A DNA stretch of 64,000 bases from Pyrinomonadaceae bacterium. GTDB lineage: Bacteria > Acidobacteriota > Blastocatellia > Pyrinomonadales > Pyrinomonadaceae. Within the stretch, counting starts at the first letter, position 1. Each line of letters begins with the position of its first letter. Positions 18,486 through 26,676 of this stretch are shown here, one piece after another. A program made the translations under genes and the position numbers. The DNA is taken from NCBI GenBank assembly GCA_017983495.1, contig JAGOBH010000001.1:310001-374000 (forward strand). The letters run 5' to 3'. The notes beneath the pieces were generated by a model. That model saw only the letters and a list, made by a program, of their open reading frames with translations. It ran no database searches and was not told the origin of the DNA.

Positions 18486-18559
18486 ACCCACAATTATAGC
18501 CTCTTTTTCGAGATGATTGGCTAAATACCGTTGTTTGCCAGACCGTTTGTCAGGTTCTT

Positions 18560-18973
18560 CTAAGACGCCGGGCGTTTTTGATTTAAGAGCGTGATCCGGG
18601 CGATGCAGACGAGCTTGCCTTTGTCATTGGTGATCTCGATGCCCCAAACGCTCATTGTCCGGCCGGGATAGATCGGTTTGGCTTCAACGGTTATGATGCC
18701 TTTGCTTACGGCCCGGAGGTGATTGGCGTTGATCTCGATGCCGACAGGTGTGTATTTTGTCAGATCGGCGCCGACAACAACGCCGATCGACGCGGCCGTC
18801 TCGGCAAGATATAGCGACACGCCGCCATTCATAATGCCTACGTATTGGTGCACCTTCGGCGTGACCTCCATCGTCAGAACGACGCGGTCAGGTTCGGCTA
18901 CCACGATCTTGACGCCGAGAAACTGCATCAGCTCGCCGCGGGCGGTTTGCTCTAATAGTTCTGATCTATCCAT
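18560..18973 (-). CDS. Hotdog-fold thioesterase, PaaI family
   Basis: A 137-residue single-domain hotdog protein. The family core VHQYVGIMNGGVSLYLAETAAS contains the N-G-G loop and the helix bearing the Glu/Asp expected to be catalytic; GIEINANHLRAVSKG and IEITNDKGKLVCIARIT complete the sheet. Members hydrolyse aryl- or acyl-CoA thioesters; the substrate here cannot be read from sequence. It overlaps the argH stop by 8 bp and is likely co-transcribed behind argH, though no direct link to arginine synthesis is known. Confidence 0.85.
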   Translation of the reverse strand: MDRSELLEQTARGELMQFLGVKIVVAEPDRVVLTMEVTPKVHQYVGIMNGGVSLYLAETAASIGVVVGADLTKYTPVGIEINANHLRAVSKGIITVEAKPIYPGRTMSVWGIEITNDKGKLVCIARITLLNQKRPAS

Positions 18974-20354
18974 TCAGATAATTCCTCGCTTTGGCGAAAG
19001 CATCGGCGACGCGTGCAGGTGACGTTCCGCCGATCGTGCCCTTGGAGGCAAGCGTTGCGTCGAGGGTCAGTGCCCCGGCAACGTCCGGTCCGATATCGCT
19101 TGAAAATTGCTGAAGCTGTTCGACCGTTAGTTCGTTCAATTCCCGGCCCTCACCGATCGCAAACAGCACAGCACGGCCGACGGCCTCGTGAGCGGTCCGA
19201 AATGGCACGCCTTTTTTGACGAGATAATCGGCGAGCTCGGTGGCGTTAAGATAACCCTTGGCAGCGGCGTCGAGTGTGCGGGCCTCGTTAACGGTCAGAT
19301 TATCGAGGACGATCGCAGCCGCACGGAGCGAGATGTTCACCGTGTCCACCGTGTCGAAAACTCCCTCTTTGTCTTCCTGCATATCCTTGTTATAGGCGAG
19401 CGGCAAGCCCTTGAGCGTCGCGAGTAATGCCATGTTGTTGCCGAAAACGCGGCCCGATTTGCCGCGCAGGAGCTCGAGAGCGTCGGGATTTTTCTTTTGC
19501 GGCATCAGGCTCGAACCCGAGGAAACGGAATCGCTTAGCGTAACAAATCCAAACTCGGTCGAGCAATAGATGATCAGGTCTTCGGCCAGCCGGGACAGGT
19601 GTACCATGACAAGCGAGCACGCGGACGTAAATTCGACCGCGAAATCCCGGTCCGACACGGCGTCGAGGCTGTTTGCTGAGATGCTGTCAAACCCGAGTTC
19701 ACGTGCGACCGATTCACGATCGATCGGGAATCCCGTTCCTGCCAGTGCACCGGCCCCGAGCGGCATAATATTAACGCGTTTTCGTGCGTCGGCGAGACGT
19801 TCGCGGTCGCGCTTGAGCATTTCGAAATACGCGAGACACCAATGTGCCCACATCACGGGCTGCGCACGCTGCAGATGTGTGTAACCGGGCAGAACGGCCA
19901 GTTTGTGTCTTTCGGCAGCGTCGAGCAGCGAGCTCTGAACCCCGCGAAGGTGCGCGTCAATGGCGTCGATCTCGTATCTCAACCAAAGCCGAAACGCGGT
20001 CGCGACCTGATCGTTTCGGCTGCGGCCCGTGTGAAGTTTGCGGCCGGTGTCGCCGATAACTTCGATCAGTTTCCCCTCGATGAACGAGTGAACATCCTCG
20101 GCAGCCGAACCGTCAAAGAATGCGTCGTTCAGTGCATCCTGCTCGAGCAGATCGCCGAGGCCTTTGACCATTGCACTGCATTCGTCGGCAGTGATGACGC
20201 CGGCATCGGCAAGTCCGTTTGCATGGGCAATGCTCGCGCTAACGTCGGCGACGAACAGCCGCCGATCGAACCTGAACGAATCGTTAAACTCCGCGAACGT
20301 CTCGTCCGGCTTTTCGGTAAATCTACCGCCCCAAAGTTGGCCTGTTTTTGTCAT
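18966..20354 (-). CDS. argH: Argininosuccinate lyase ArgH
   Basis: Splits argininosuccinate to arginine and fumarate. The 462 residues begin LWGGRFTEKPDETFAEFNDSF and include SRNDQVATAFRLWLR, GYTHLQRAQPVMWAHW and the fumarase-superfamily signature GSSLMPQKKNPD. The start ATG lies only about 8 bp after a TACAAT -10 box on the same strand, suggesting a nearly leaderless mRNA. It is divergent from argG across 87 bp, so both arginine genes share one control region. Confidence 0.97.
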   Translation of the reverse strand: MTKTGQLWGGRFTEKPDETFAEFNDSFRFDRRLFVADVSASIAHANGLADAGVITADECSAMVKGLGDLLEQDALNDAFFDGSAAEDVHSFIEGKLIEVIGDTGRKLHTGRSRNDQVATAFRLWLRYEIDAIDAHLRGVQSSLLDAAERHKLAVLPGYTHLQRAQPVMWAHWCLAYFEMLKRDRERLADARKRVNIMPLGAGALAGTGFPIDRESVARELGFDSISANSLDAVSDRDFAVEFTSACSLVMVHLSRLAEDLIIYCSTEFGFVTLSDSVSSGSSLMPQKKNPDALELLRGKSGRVFGNNMALLATLKGLPLAYNKDMQEDKEGVFDTVDTVNISLRAAAIVLDNLTVNEARTLDAAAKGYLNATELADYLVKKGVPFRTAHEAVGRAVLFAIGEGRELNELTVEQLQQFSSDIGPDVAGALTLDATLASKGTIGGTSPARVADAFAKARNYLNG

Positions 20355-20362
20355 GACAGCTT

Positions 20363-20426
20363 ATTGTAGTTTCGTTCTGCCAAACGCGCCAAGACGCGGT
20401 AACTTGATTGCTCGCCCGAATACAAT
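20363..20426. promoter_or_regulatory. Divergent argH/argG promoter region
   Basis: On the minus strand TTGGCG (20392-20387), an 18-bp spacer and TACAAT (20368-20363) point to argH. On the plus strand TACAAT (20421-20426) points to argG. The two -10 boxes are mirror-arranged (TTATTGTA and TACAATAA). Predicted transcript starts lie within about 10 nt of either start codon. I see no clear ARG-box operator. Confidence 0.55.
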
Positions 20427-20441
20427 AAACTACTAGATGAA

Positions 20442-21641
20442 ATGACCGAAAAGATCAACAAAGTAGTTCTCGCATATTCCGGCGGCCTCGATACCTCGGC
20501 AATGCTGCTGTGGCTGAAAGAAACGTACGACTGCGAAGTCGTTTGCTATTGCGCCGATGTCGGCCAGGGCGAAGAGCTGAGCGGATTAGAAGAAAAGGCT
20601 CTGGCGACCGGTGCGTCAAAACTGTATGTCGAGGACCTGCGCGAAGAGTTCGTCAAGGATTTCGTCTGGATGGCCGTCAAGGCAAATGCCCTGTACGAGG
20701 GCGTTTACCTGCTCGGCACATCGCTCGCGCGTCCGGTCATCGCCAAACGCCAGATCGAGATCGCCCAGATGGAAGGAGCCGACGCCGTCGCCCATGGTGC
20801 GACCGGCAAGGGCAACGACCAGGTGCGTTTTGAGCTGACGTACTATTCGCTCAAACCCGATATCAAGGTCATCGCCCCTTGGCGAACGTGGGAATTTAAG
20901 GGTCGCGCCGACCTGATCGCGTATTGCACCAAACACGGCATTCCGGTCACCGCCACGGCCGCCAAGCCGTACTCGATGGACCGCAACCTAATGCACATCT
21001 CGTACGAAGGCGGCATTCTCGAAGATCCTTGGGCAGCTCCGCCGGACGACATTTTTCTGCTCTCGAAGTCGCCCGAAAAGGCGTCCGATACGGCTCAGGA
21101 GATCATGATCACGTTTGAAAAGGGCGAGCCGGTCGCCATCGACGGTGTCAAATACGGAGCCGTCGACCTGCTGACCAAGCTCAATTTCCTCGGCGGCGAA
21201 CACGGCATCGGCCGCGTCGACCTGGTCGAGAACCGATTTGTCGGTATGAAATCACGCGGCGTGTACGAAACGCCCGGCGTCACAATTCTCCAAACCGCTC
21301 ACCGTGCTCTCGAATCGATCACAATGGATCGTGAAGTCACCCGCTTGCGCGACAGCCTGGGCACCAAGTTCGCCGAGTCGGTCTATTACGGCTTCTGGTT
21401 CGCACCGGAATTCGAGATCCTCAAATCGATGGTCAACCAGACCCAAGAGGTCGTCAACGGCGAGGTCCGCCTCAAACTCTATAAGGGCAACGTCATCGTC
21501 AACGGCCGTAAATCGCCAAACTCGCTCTACAGGGAACGCGTTGTCACCTTCGAAGACGACGCCGGAGCTTACGACCAGCACGACGCCGAAGGGTTCATCA
21601 AGCTACAGGCGTTGAGGCTGCGGCTACGGAATATGGAGTAG
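20442..21641 (+). CDS. argG: Argininosuccinate synthase ArgG
   Basis: Ligates citrulline and aspartate with ATP to argininosuccinate. The 399 residues start [19 protein letters not shown] (ATP PP-loop), with [31 protein letters not shown] and [23 protein letters not shown] visible (quoted in part). The gene is complete. Its last 63 bp (21579-21641) are repeated at 23100-23162, with 57 of 63 bases identical, which suggests that the tail of this gene was exchanged when the following island arrived. Confidence 0.97.
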   Translation: MTEKINKVVLAYSGGLDTSAMLLWLKETYDCEVVCYCADVGQGEELSGLEEKALATGASKLYVEDLREEFVKDFVWMAVKANALYEGVYLLGTSLARPVIAKRQIEIAQMEGADAVAHGATGKGNDQVRFELTYYSLKPDIKVIAPWRTWEFKGRADLIAYCTKHGIPVTATAAKPYSMDRNLMHISYEGGILEDPWAAPPDDIFLLSKSPEKASDTAQEIMITFEKGEPVAIDGVKYGAVDLLTKLNFLGGEHGIGRVDLVENRFVGMKSRGVYETPGVTILQTAHRALESITMDREVTRLRDSLGTKFAESVYYGFWFAPEFEILKSMVNQTQEVVNGEVRLKLYKGNVIVNGRKSPNSLYRERVVTFEDDAGAYDQHDAEGFIKLQALRLRLRNME

Positions 21642-21645
21642 TGCG

Positions 21646-22362
21646 ATGGTTCGTCGAGGCGCGATTACCTATGAAGGGTTGCCAATCTCTAGTGGTGGAG
21701 CGCATTCGCTTCGTCTAAAGGGTCTTGTGAGTGCGTTTGAGGCCCTAAAGAGATTTGTAAATGCGGTGTCACTCGAGCCGGTTCCTACTTCAGTCGTCCT
21801 TGAACTTTTCGATTTAGGTGAAGGTGGATTCACACACTTTTTATCCCTTGAAGCCGAACTCGACAAAAAGTTCGATCGAAAACAGAGCAGGCAAATTGGG
21901 GAATACACCGGAAGTCAATGGGAGGTTAGTCCGACACAACTTGAGCCATTGATTTACGACATCGAGCGTTTGCGGCCAATTCCGAACGCGGGATACGCGG
22001 GAAGATCTCTAGTCGTAAACGTATTCTGGAATCTCGTTTTTGCCGACCCCAATGGACATCAACTTCCGTTTCAATCTCGAAACGAGTACCTGCAATTTGG
22101 AGTCGACTTTCAGAGATATCTCGGTGAATCGTTTGTGTACGCTCGAATTTCAGAAACGTCGACTGCTCATCTTTTTCTTTCCTTGCCCTTCGAAGAAGCT
22201 AATGACGAGGCCCGATCGTTGGTAACGCGGATCCAGACGCACTTTCCCGCGCGCCTTTCCTCAAAACATTGGAAGCGTTGGACACTTACAAAAAATAACA
22301 AAAGTTACGTTGGTCGAAAGATTCCCGACTGGCCAAGCGAACTGCCTTCGCGAAACCCTTGA
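21646..22362 (+). CDS. Hypothetical cargo protein in the argG island
   Basis: A 238-residue protein I do not recognise. There is no signal peptide or membrane helix. It is rich in aromatic residues and ends with a basic segment (KHWKRWTLTKNNKSYVGRK). The start lies only 4 bp after the argG stop and has no obvious ribosome site, so translation may depend on argG reinitiation. Base use is AT-richer than argG. It lies between argG and a toxin-antitoxin pair, within the interval bracketed by the duplicated argG tail, and so is probable cargo of the inserted cassette. Confidence 0.65.
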   Translation: MVRRGAITYEGLPISSGGAHSLRLKGLVSAFEALKRFVNAVSLEPVPTSVVLELFDLGEGGFTHFLSLEAELDKKFDRKQSRQIGEYTGSQWEVSPTQLEPLIYDIERLRPIPNAGYAGRSLVVNVFWNLVFADPNGHQLPFQSRNEYLQFGVDFQRYLGESFVYARISETSTAHLFLSLPFEEANDEARSLVTRIQTHFPARLSSKHWKRWTLTKNNKSYVGRKIPDWPSELPSRNP

Positions 22363-22370
22363 CGAATTGG

Positions 22371-22391
22371 GTGTCACTCGAGTCGGTTCCT
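22371..22391 (+). repeat. 21-bp repeat of an internal segment of the cargo gene
   Basis: GTGTCACTCGAGTCGGTTCC(T) matches 21766-21786 inside the preceding gene with one mismatch. It begins 9 bp after that gene's stop and may be a scar of rearrangement. Confidence 0.6.
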
Positions 22392-22458
22392 CACGCACCA
22401 TCGGGGGTGGCTCCGATGCCAATTTCAAACATCGCTATGGGCCCGCGTCAGGAAATTC

Positions 22459-22476
22459 TGTAAACTACAGTTTACA
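22459..22476. promoter_or_regulatory. Palindromic operator of toxin-antitoxin pair 1
   Basis: TGTAAACT-AC-AGTTTACA is a perfect 8-2-8 palindrome ending exactly 8 bp before the toxin start. The second pair of this family has an 18-bp near-palindrome with the same TGTA/TACA ends at the same distance (45070-45087). Autorepression by the HigA-like antitoxin is the natural reading. Confidence 0.75.
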
Positions 22477-22484
22477 TTTGTGCT

Positions 22485-22775
22485 ATGATAGAAATTCGTG
22501 AGACCGTTGTCTTTTCCAAATGGCTTGAGTCTCTGCGTGATTCAACCGCTCGCGCACGAGTTCAGGCGAGGATCCTTCGGTTAAGACACGGAAATCCGGG
22601 AGACGTGAAGCCCGTTGGACATGGCATTTCCGAGATTCGCATCGATCATGGTCCCGGCTATCGGGTCTATTTTATCCAAAAAGGTCAGGAGTTCGTGATC
22701 TTGCTTGCCGGCGGCGACAAGAGAACACAGCAACGGGACATACAGAAAGCACTCGAGCTGGCGAACAATTTATAA
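22485..22775 (+). CDS. RelE/ParE-superfamily toxin (COG3657 type)
   Basis: A 96-residue addiction-module killer protein. It follows the family order: FSKWLESLRDSTARARVQAR, then RLRHGNPGDVKPVGHGISEI, then DHGPGYRVYF and LLAGGDKRTQQRDI. The last two blocks supply the basic and aromatic residues thought to contact mRNA and ribosome in RelE-fold toxins. Toxin precedes antitoxin (8 bp apart), as in HigBA-like systems. The same family recurs at 44771-45061, with GNAGDVKPVGDGISELRIDY conserved. Cleavage of translated mRNA is expected for the superfamily, not shown here. Confidence 0.9.
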   Translation: MIEIRETVVFSKWLESLRDSTARARVQARILRLRHGNPGDVKPVGHGISEIRIDHGPGYRVYFIQKGQEFVILLAGGDKRTQQRDIQKALELANNL

Positions 22776-22783
22776 GAGGTACA

Positions 22784-23089
22784 ATGGCAAATACTAAAAC
22801 GAAGACTCGTCCGTATGACGCTGCCACATATCTAAAGACCGAGGAGGATTGCTCACTTTATCTTCAAGCTATCATTGATGAATCAGACGGCGATCCGGCA
22901 TTAATTGTTGCGGGCTTGGGTGACATAGCTCGGGCTCGCGGAATGATGACTCTCGCTCGGGAAACCGGACTTACCCGCGAAGGACTATATAAAGCTCTCT
23001 CGCCAGAAGGCAATCCCAGTTTTGCAACCATTATAAAGGTCTGTAAGGCGATGGGACTAAAACTTCACGCCGAACCTGCGGGACGCTGA
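22784..23089 (+). CDS. HigA-like antitoxin (COG3636 type)
   Basis: A 101-residue partner of the preceding toxin, with a ribosome site AGAGGT just before ATG. The N-terminal part (Y-D-A-A-x-Y-L-K-T-E-E-D) probably wraps the toxin. The C-terminal helix-turn-helix is LARETGLTREGLYKALSPEG with NPSFATIIKVCKAMGLKL, as in XRE/HigA regulators, and should bind the palindrome before the toxin gene. The stop lies 10 bp before the duplicated argG tail, the same tight junction as in the second cassette behind mqnC. Confidence 0.9.
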   Translation: MANTKTKTRPYDAATYLKTEEDCSLYLQAIIDESDGDPALIVAGLGDIARARGMMTLARETGLTREGLYKALSPEGNPSFATIIKVCKAMGLKLHAEPAGR

Positions 23090-23099
23090 GTCACTCAAT

Positions 23100-23162
23100 C
23101 ACGACGCCGGAGGGTTCATCAAACTGCAGGCGCTGAGGCTGCGGCTGCGGAATATGGAGTAA
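23100..23162 (+). pseudogene. Duplicated 3' end of argG (remnant)
   Basis: These 63 bp match the last 63 bp of intact argG at 57 positions. In the argG frame they read [20 protein letters not shown] and stop (TAA instead of TAG). Five of the six changes are synonymous (AAG/AAA, CTA/CTG twice, TTG/CTG, TAG/TAA); one changes Glu to Gly. Divergence under coding constraint means the two tails came from two functional argG genes, not from a recent local copy event. The homology stops sharply at both sides. Confidence 0.88.
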
Positions 23163-23187
23163 CCTAGAGGTTAGTACTGGGATTCAA

Positions 23188-23565
23188 ATGCAATCGCTGG
23201 AAGTTAACGAACAAAATTTCGCGTCTATCAACTGGGAAGACGATTACTACAAATATTGTGAATTTGTCGATATCTCTACGGCCGGCGGACATATAACCTC
23301 TGATTTTGCCAACTGCACTTTCAGAAACGTCGAGTGGTATTGGGGAATTTTCAACATCGTCAATTTCGTCGATTGTATTTTCGTAAACTGCGTTTTCCGA
23401 GGAACATCATTTCCCGACTGCAAGTTCGTAGCGTGTGAAATTCAAGGCTGCCGGTTTATAAAGGACAATCTTGATGGTGATTGCACGTTTGAAGGGGCAG
23501 TCGCATACAACTGCAAAGTATCAAATTCCGAAGGCTTTCCGCTGAATTGCGATAGGCCGATTTGA
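23188..23565 (+). CDS. Small pentapeptide-repeat-like protein
   Basis: A 125-residue cytosolic protein. Residues about 48-105 carry a five-residue periodicity of the form (C/A/V)-x-F-x-x ([30 protein letters not shown]), typical of pentapeptide-repeat right-handed helices, here unusually rich in Cys. The function is unknown; some members mimic DNA and protect gyrase. It begins 25 bp after the argG remnant and ends 26 bp before a HigA-type antitoxin gene, occupying the place where a HigB toxin would be expected. Confidence 0.7.
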   Translation: MQSLEVNEQNFASINWEDDYYKYCEFVDISTAGGHITSDFANCTFRNVEWYWGIFNIVNFVDCIFVNCVFRGTSFPDCKFVACEIQGCRFIKDNLDGDCTFEGAVAYNCKVSNSEGFPLNCDRPI

Positions 23566-23591
23566 GTTTTGGATTACGAGGACTATCACTA

Positions 23592-23885
23592 ATGGAAATG
23601 CACAACCCTCCTCATCCCGGTGAGTTTATAACCGAAGTCTATCTTGAGCCGAACCATATCAGCGGGCGTGAACTTGCGGCGGCACTCGCCGTTTCACCAT
23701 CCACCCTGAGCCGCGTCCTCAACGGAACGAGCGGCATCAGCCCGTCAATGGCACTCCGACTCGCAAAAGCACTTGGCCGATCACCTGAAAGCTGGCTTGC
23801 GATGCAGTCTAATTACGACCTGTGGCATGCAAAACGGATGGTTAAGCTGGACGACATCGACAGGATTGAACTTAAAGCGGCGTGA
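23592..23885 (+). CDS. HigA-family antitoxin without adjacent HigB
   Basis: A 97-residue XRE-type protein from ATG 23592 (an upstream in-frame start at 23562 overlaps the previous gene). It starts [13 protein letters not shown], the HigA hallmark, followed by the helix-turn-helix [20 protein letters not shown] and [16 protein letters not shown]. HigA normally follows higB; here the upstream neighbour is a pentapeptide-repeat protein and no RelE-fold frame is found on either side. It may regulate its neighbour or be a leftover of a decayed module. Confidence 0.88.
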   Translation: MEMHNPPHPGEFITEVYLEPNHISGRELAAALAVSPSTLSRVLNGTSGISPSMALRLAKALGRSPESWLAMQSNYDLWHAKRMVKLDDIDRIELKAA

Positions 23886-24022
23886 GAAAGCGGTCGAGCT
23901 GCACCAAATCGCAGAAACCGAAGGCCCATTTGCCCGGATCCAAATCATTGGACCACCATAGGCGGTTAATCCTGCATCAAGTATCATTGTATAAACTCCT
24001 GCTCATTCATTGAGAACCATTT

Positions 24023-24781
24023 ATGAAATTTAAATTCGTTATTTTGGCTGCGATCATTTTCGCGGTCTCGGCGGTTGGCTTCGGTCAATCTAAAACCAAA
24101 ACGTTGACCCCGGATGCGGTCGTCAAGGATCTTTACGCGTCGCAAAAGGCAAACCGAGGCCCTTTCTTTCAGAAGAAAAGCCGTGCCCTGGTAGATAAGT
24201 ACTTTATCGGCGACCTTGCCGACCTGATCTGGAAAGACGCGGTCGGAACAAAAAAGGGCGAGGTCGGCGGTCTCGATTTTGATCCGCTCTATTACGCTCA
24301 GGATACGCAGATAACGAACTTTGTTATAGCCAAGGCCGATGAGAACGGCGTCGTAAAGGTGCGATTCAAGAACATGGGCAAGGACGAGGAGATCAGCTTT
24401 AGCCTCACGACGGCGAACACCTCATCAAAGATCTATAAGATCGACTCGATCGTCTACAGCGATGCTGAGGATCTGGAATCGATCCTGAGTGCGTCCGTTA
24501 ACGATGACGGGAAACCGGTCGAAAAAGTTGCGTTTGAGGGCGATTATTTGGTCGGCAGCGTGAAATGCAATGTCACATCAAACCTAAGCGGCTATTGGGC
24601 CCGCGTCAAATGTGACGATCAGGAAAACGTACAGATCATCGATACCGAAACAATGACCTTTGGGACATTTAACAAAGCCGAAAAGGGTCGCCGCGGCAAA
24701 TTTGTTCTCGCGGGGGACGGCTCGATCAATAAGTACATTGACGGGACCGGAAAAGAGACCGCGGTAAGCCGAGTTAAGTAA
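24023..24781 (+). CDS. Secreted DUF3828-like protein
   Basis: A 252-residue protein with a signal peptide (1-21, cut after VGFG/Q). Residues 28-150 resemble DUF3828: TPDAVVKDLYASQ, then VDKYFIGDLADLIWKDA, then DPLYYAQDTQI, and a following sheet. The C-terminal half (from about 160) is a separate beta-rich region containing a Cys pair (VKCN, VKCDDQ). It has no catalytic signature. It is followed by its own terminator. The family call is by motif resemblance only. Confidence 0.65.
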   Translation: MKFKFVILAAIIFAVSAVGFGQSKTKTLTPDAVVKDLYASQKANRGPFFQKKSRALVDKYFIGDLADLIWKDAVGTKKGEVGGLDFDPLYYAQDTQITNFVIAKADENGVVKVRFKNMGKDEEISFSLTTANTSSKIYKIDSIVYSDAEDLESILSASVNDDGKPVEKVAFEGDYLVGSVKCNVTSNLSGYWARVKCDDQENVQIIDTETMTFGTFNKAEKGRRGKFVLAGDGSINKYIDGTGKETAVSRVK

Positions 24782-24801
24782 ATTGTTCGCGTCAGATCAA
24801 G

Positions 24802-24836
24802 ATGGCGGGGCACGATCATGTGTTCCCGCCATTTTT
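24802..24836 (+). terminator. Rho-independent terminator
   Basis: ATGGCGGG (24802-24809) pairs with CCCGCCAT (24825-24832), followed by TTTT. It terminates the DUF3828-like gene. Confidence 0.8.
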
Positions 24837-24954
24837 GCGTTTTGCGTGAGGAGGCACAGAGGCCGATCTCGACCTCGTACGAGATTTTTCTTGAATCTTC
24901 CGTTCAGTTTGTGTTATCAAGGTTGTACTAGAAAAAGCCAACAGGAGAACGCAG

Positions 24955-25299
24955 ATGCCAGAAAACAACTTTGGACTGATCGATACACCTAAACAACTTG
25001 TAAAGGACGCAGTGGAAACGCGGCTGCCCAAACCGATGCGGCAGGAAATGGAAAAGGCGTTTGCCACGGATTTTTCAGACGTCAAGATCTACCAGAGCCA
25101 CGCCCCGACGCTGCAGGGTGCAAAGAGCTTTGTGGATGGAAACAACATTCACTTTGCCCCGGGAGCGTTCGATCCATTTTCGAATGCAGGCCGCGAACTG
25201 ATCGGACACGAACTCGCTCATGTCGTCCAGCAGCGCGGCGGCATTCCGGCGGTCCAGTCACAATCGGTCATTAACGATGCAATAAAGAGCAAAAACTGA
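24955..25299 (+). CDS. Stand-alone DUF4157 metallopeptidase-like protein
   Basis: A 114-residue protein that is almost only a DUF4157 domain: LPKPMRQEMEKAFATDFSDV, IHFAPGAFDP and the zinc-type motif HELAHVVQQRGG near residue 82. DUF4157 domains are known at the N-termini of toxins and effectors linked to extracellular contractile injection systems and polymorphic toxins. Here no effector module follows and no injection-system gene is in the window. A good ribosome site (AGGAGA) precedes ATG. It has no signal peptide. Confidence 0.88.
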   Translation: MPENNFGLIDTPKQLVKDAVETRLPKPMRQEMEKAFATDFSDVKIYQSHAPTLQGAKSFVDGNNIHFAPGAFDPFSNAGRELIGHELAHVVQQRGGIPAVQSQSVINDAIKSKN

Positions 25300-25321
25300 T
25301 CAGGGTCGAAGAGTTAGATCG

Positions 25322-25358
25322 TTCCGCAGGTATTAACCAAGATACCCGCGGAATTTTT
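25322..25358 (+). terminator. Terminator overlapping the end of the convergent gene
   Basis: TTCCGCAGGTAT (25322-25333) pairs with ATACCCGCGGAA (25342-25353, one mismatch), then TTTTT. It ends the DUF4157 transcript while also encoding the last codons of the opposing DUF1501 gene (stop at 25333). Confidence 0.75.
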
Positions 25359-26592
25359 CTTTGGTGATGGTGTAGTTTGGAAATATCTTTGCGATATCTC
25401 TGGTACCAAGATGCTTTTGAGCGGCCTCAGCAAATACGTCGCGAAAATCGGTGGTAACGTCTAGGTCGCGACCCTCGTAGAGTTTGTCGTTCTTGAGCCC
25501 TTTCCAATCGCCGTAGACCTTACCGCCCTTTACCGAGTTGCCCAATATCAGCATCGAATTGGCGTGGCCGTGATCGGTGCCGCGTGAACCATTCTCTTTC
25601 GCGGTTCTGCCAAATTCGGACATCGTGATAAGTACGACGTCATCCATTAGTTTGCCCAGATCCGTTCCGAATGCCGCGATCGATGACGCAAAATCACGGA
25701 GCAGATTGGCAAGCTGGCCACGTGACCCACCCTCATTTGAGTGTGTATCCCAACCGTTCATTTCGGCAAAGGCAACCTCGAGACCGACGCCGGCCTTGAT
25801 CAACTGAGCGATCTGTTTCAGCGAACGGCCGAGTGCCGAATTTGGATAGACCGCTCCGTTCTCAGGCGTATATTGGGCCGGGTTTGCCTGCTTTAGGTAA
25901 TTTACCGCTTCGAACGTTTCCTTACCGGTTTCGCCCAGGCTATCTTTGGCATTTTGCTCGTAGAGGCCCTCAAAGCCGCCTTTCATATTCTGCGTATATA
26001 TGCCGGCCTTGATGGCAAAATCGCCAAGGCTCGTCATTGCGACCGACGGCGAACGGCCATATAGCGAACGCGGGAGCTGTTGGGTAAATGAGACCGCACG
26101 AAACGGCGAATCGTCTTTTTTCGTGTTCGACTGGAGCACGCGGTTGAGCCAACCGTCACGAGTGCCTTTGTTGCCGGGCGTGCCCGATTCCATATAGTCC
26201 TGAGCGTCAAAATGCGACCGTGTGTTGTCCGGTGACCCGACCGAATGGATGACCGCGAGTTGTTTGGACCGCCAAAATGTCTCGAGCGGTTTCATGCTTG
26301 GGTGCAGGCCAAAGAATCCATCGAGGTCAACAGCACCGTCGGTTTTGTTGGGCCCGGGTATCGCTATCGTCGGCCTGAGGCCGTAATACTGATCTTCGCC
26401 GTGGGGCACGATCATATTAAGGCCATCGACGGCTCCCCGCTGAAATATCGTTACAAGTACCTTTTTCTTGCCGTACCCTTTCGCCGACGTCTGGGCCGCC
26501 GCAAACTGATGCAAAAATCCCGGCGCAGCCGCCATCACGCCAAAGCTCGCCAAACCGATCCCGCTAGTCTTAAGAAAAAAACGTCTGTCCAT
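25333..26592 (-). CDS. Tat-exported DUF1501 protein
   Basis: A 419-residue protein from ATG 26592 (AGAGGT 4 nt upstream); the longer frame to 26643 is not family-like. The N-terminus MDRRFFLKTSG is a twin-arginine signal, so export is in the folded state. DUF1501 hallmarks: VTIFQRGAVDGLNM, GLHPSMKPL, SHFDAQDYMESG, GWDTHSNEG and MSEFGRTAKENGS-GTDHGHA. The family is distantly related to sulfatases and alkaline-phosphatase-type enzymes and is usually paired with DUF1800, which is absent here. Function unknown. Confidence 0.92.
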   Translation of the reverse strand: MDRRFFLKTSGIGLASFGVMAAAPGFLHQFAAAQTSAKGYGKKKVLVTIFQRGAVDGLNMIVPHGEDQYYGLRPTIAIPGPNKTDGAVDLDGFFGLHPSMKPLETFWRSKQLAVIHSVGSPDNTRSHFDAQDYMESGTPGNKGTRDGWLNRVLQSNTKKDDSPFRAVSFTQQLPRSLYGRSPSVAMTSLGDFAIKAGIYTQNMKGGFEGLYEQNAKDSLGETGKETFEAVNYLKQANPAQYTPENGAVYPNSALGRSLKQIAQLIKAGVGLEVAFAEMNGWDTHSNEGGSRGQLANLLRDFASSIAAFGTDLGKLMDDVVLITMSEFGRTAKENGSRGTDHGHANSMLILGNSVKGGKVYGDWKGLKNDKLYEGRDLDVTTDFRDVFAEAAQKHLGTRDIAKIFPNYTITKEKFRGYLG

Positions 26593-26676
26593 AAATACCT
26601 CTTGTCGAAACCAGGTCGTCAAACACTTAGACGCGTGACTCACCGCTTTGGCCTAGTTAATGCGCAAGCCCGCATA

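Noticed and set aside
21642..23099. Prophage or integrative element with its own integrase
   Set aside because: No integrase, relaxase or phage gene is in the interval; only one cargo gene and a toxin-antitoxin pair.
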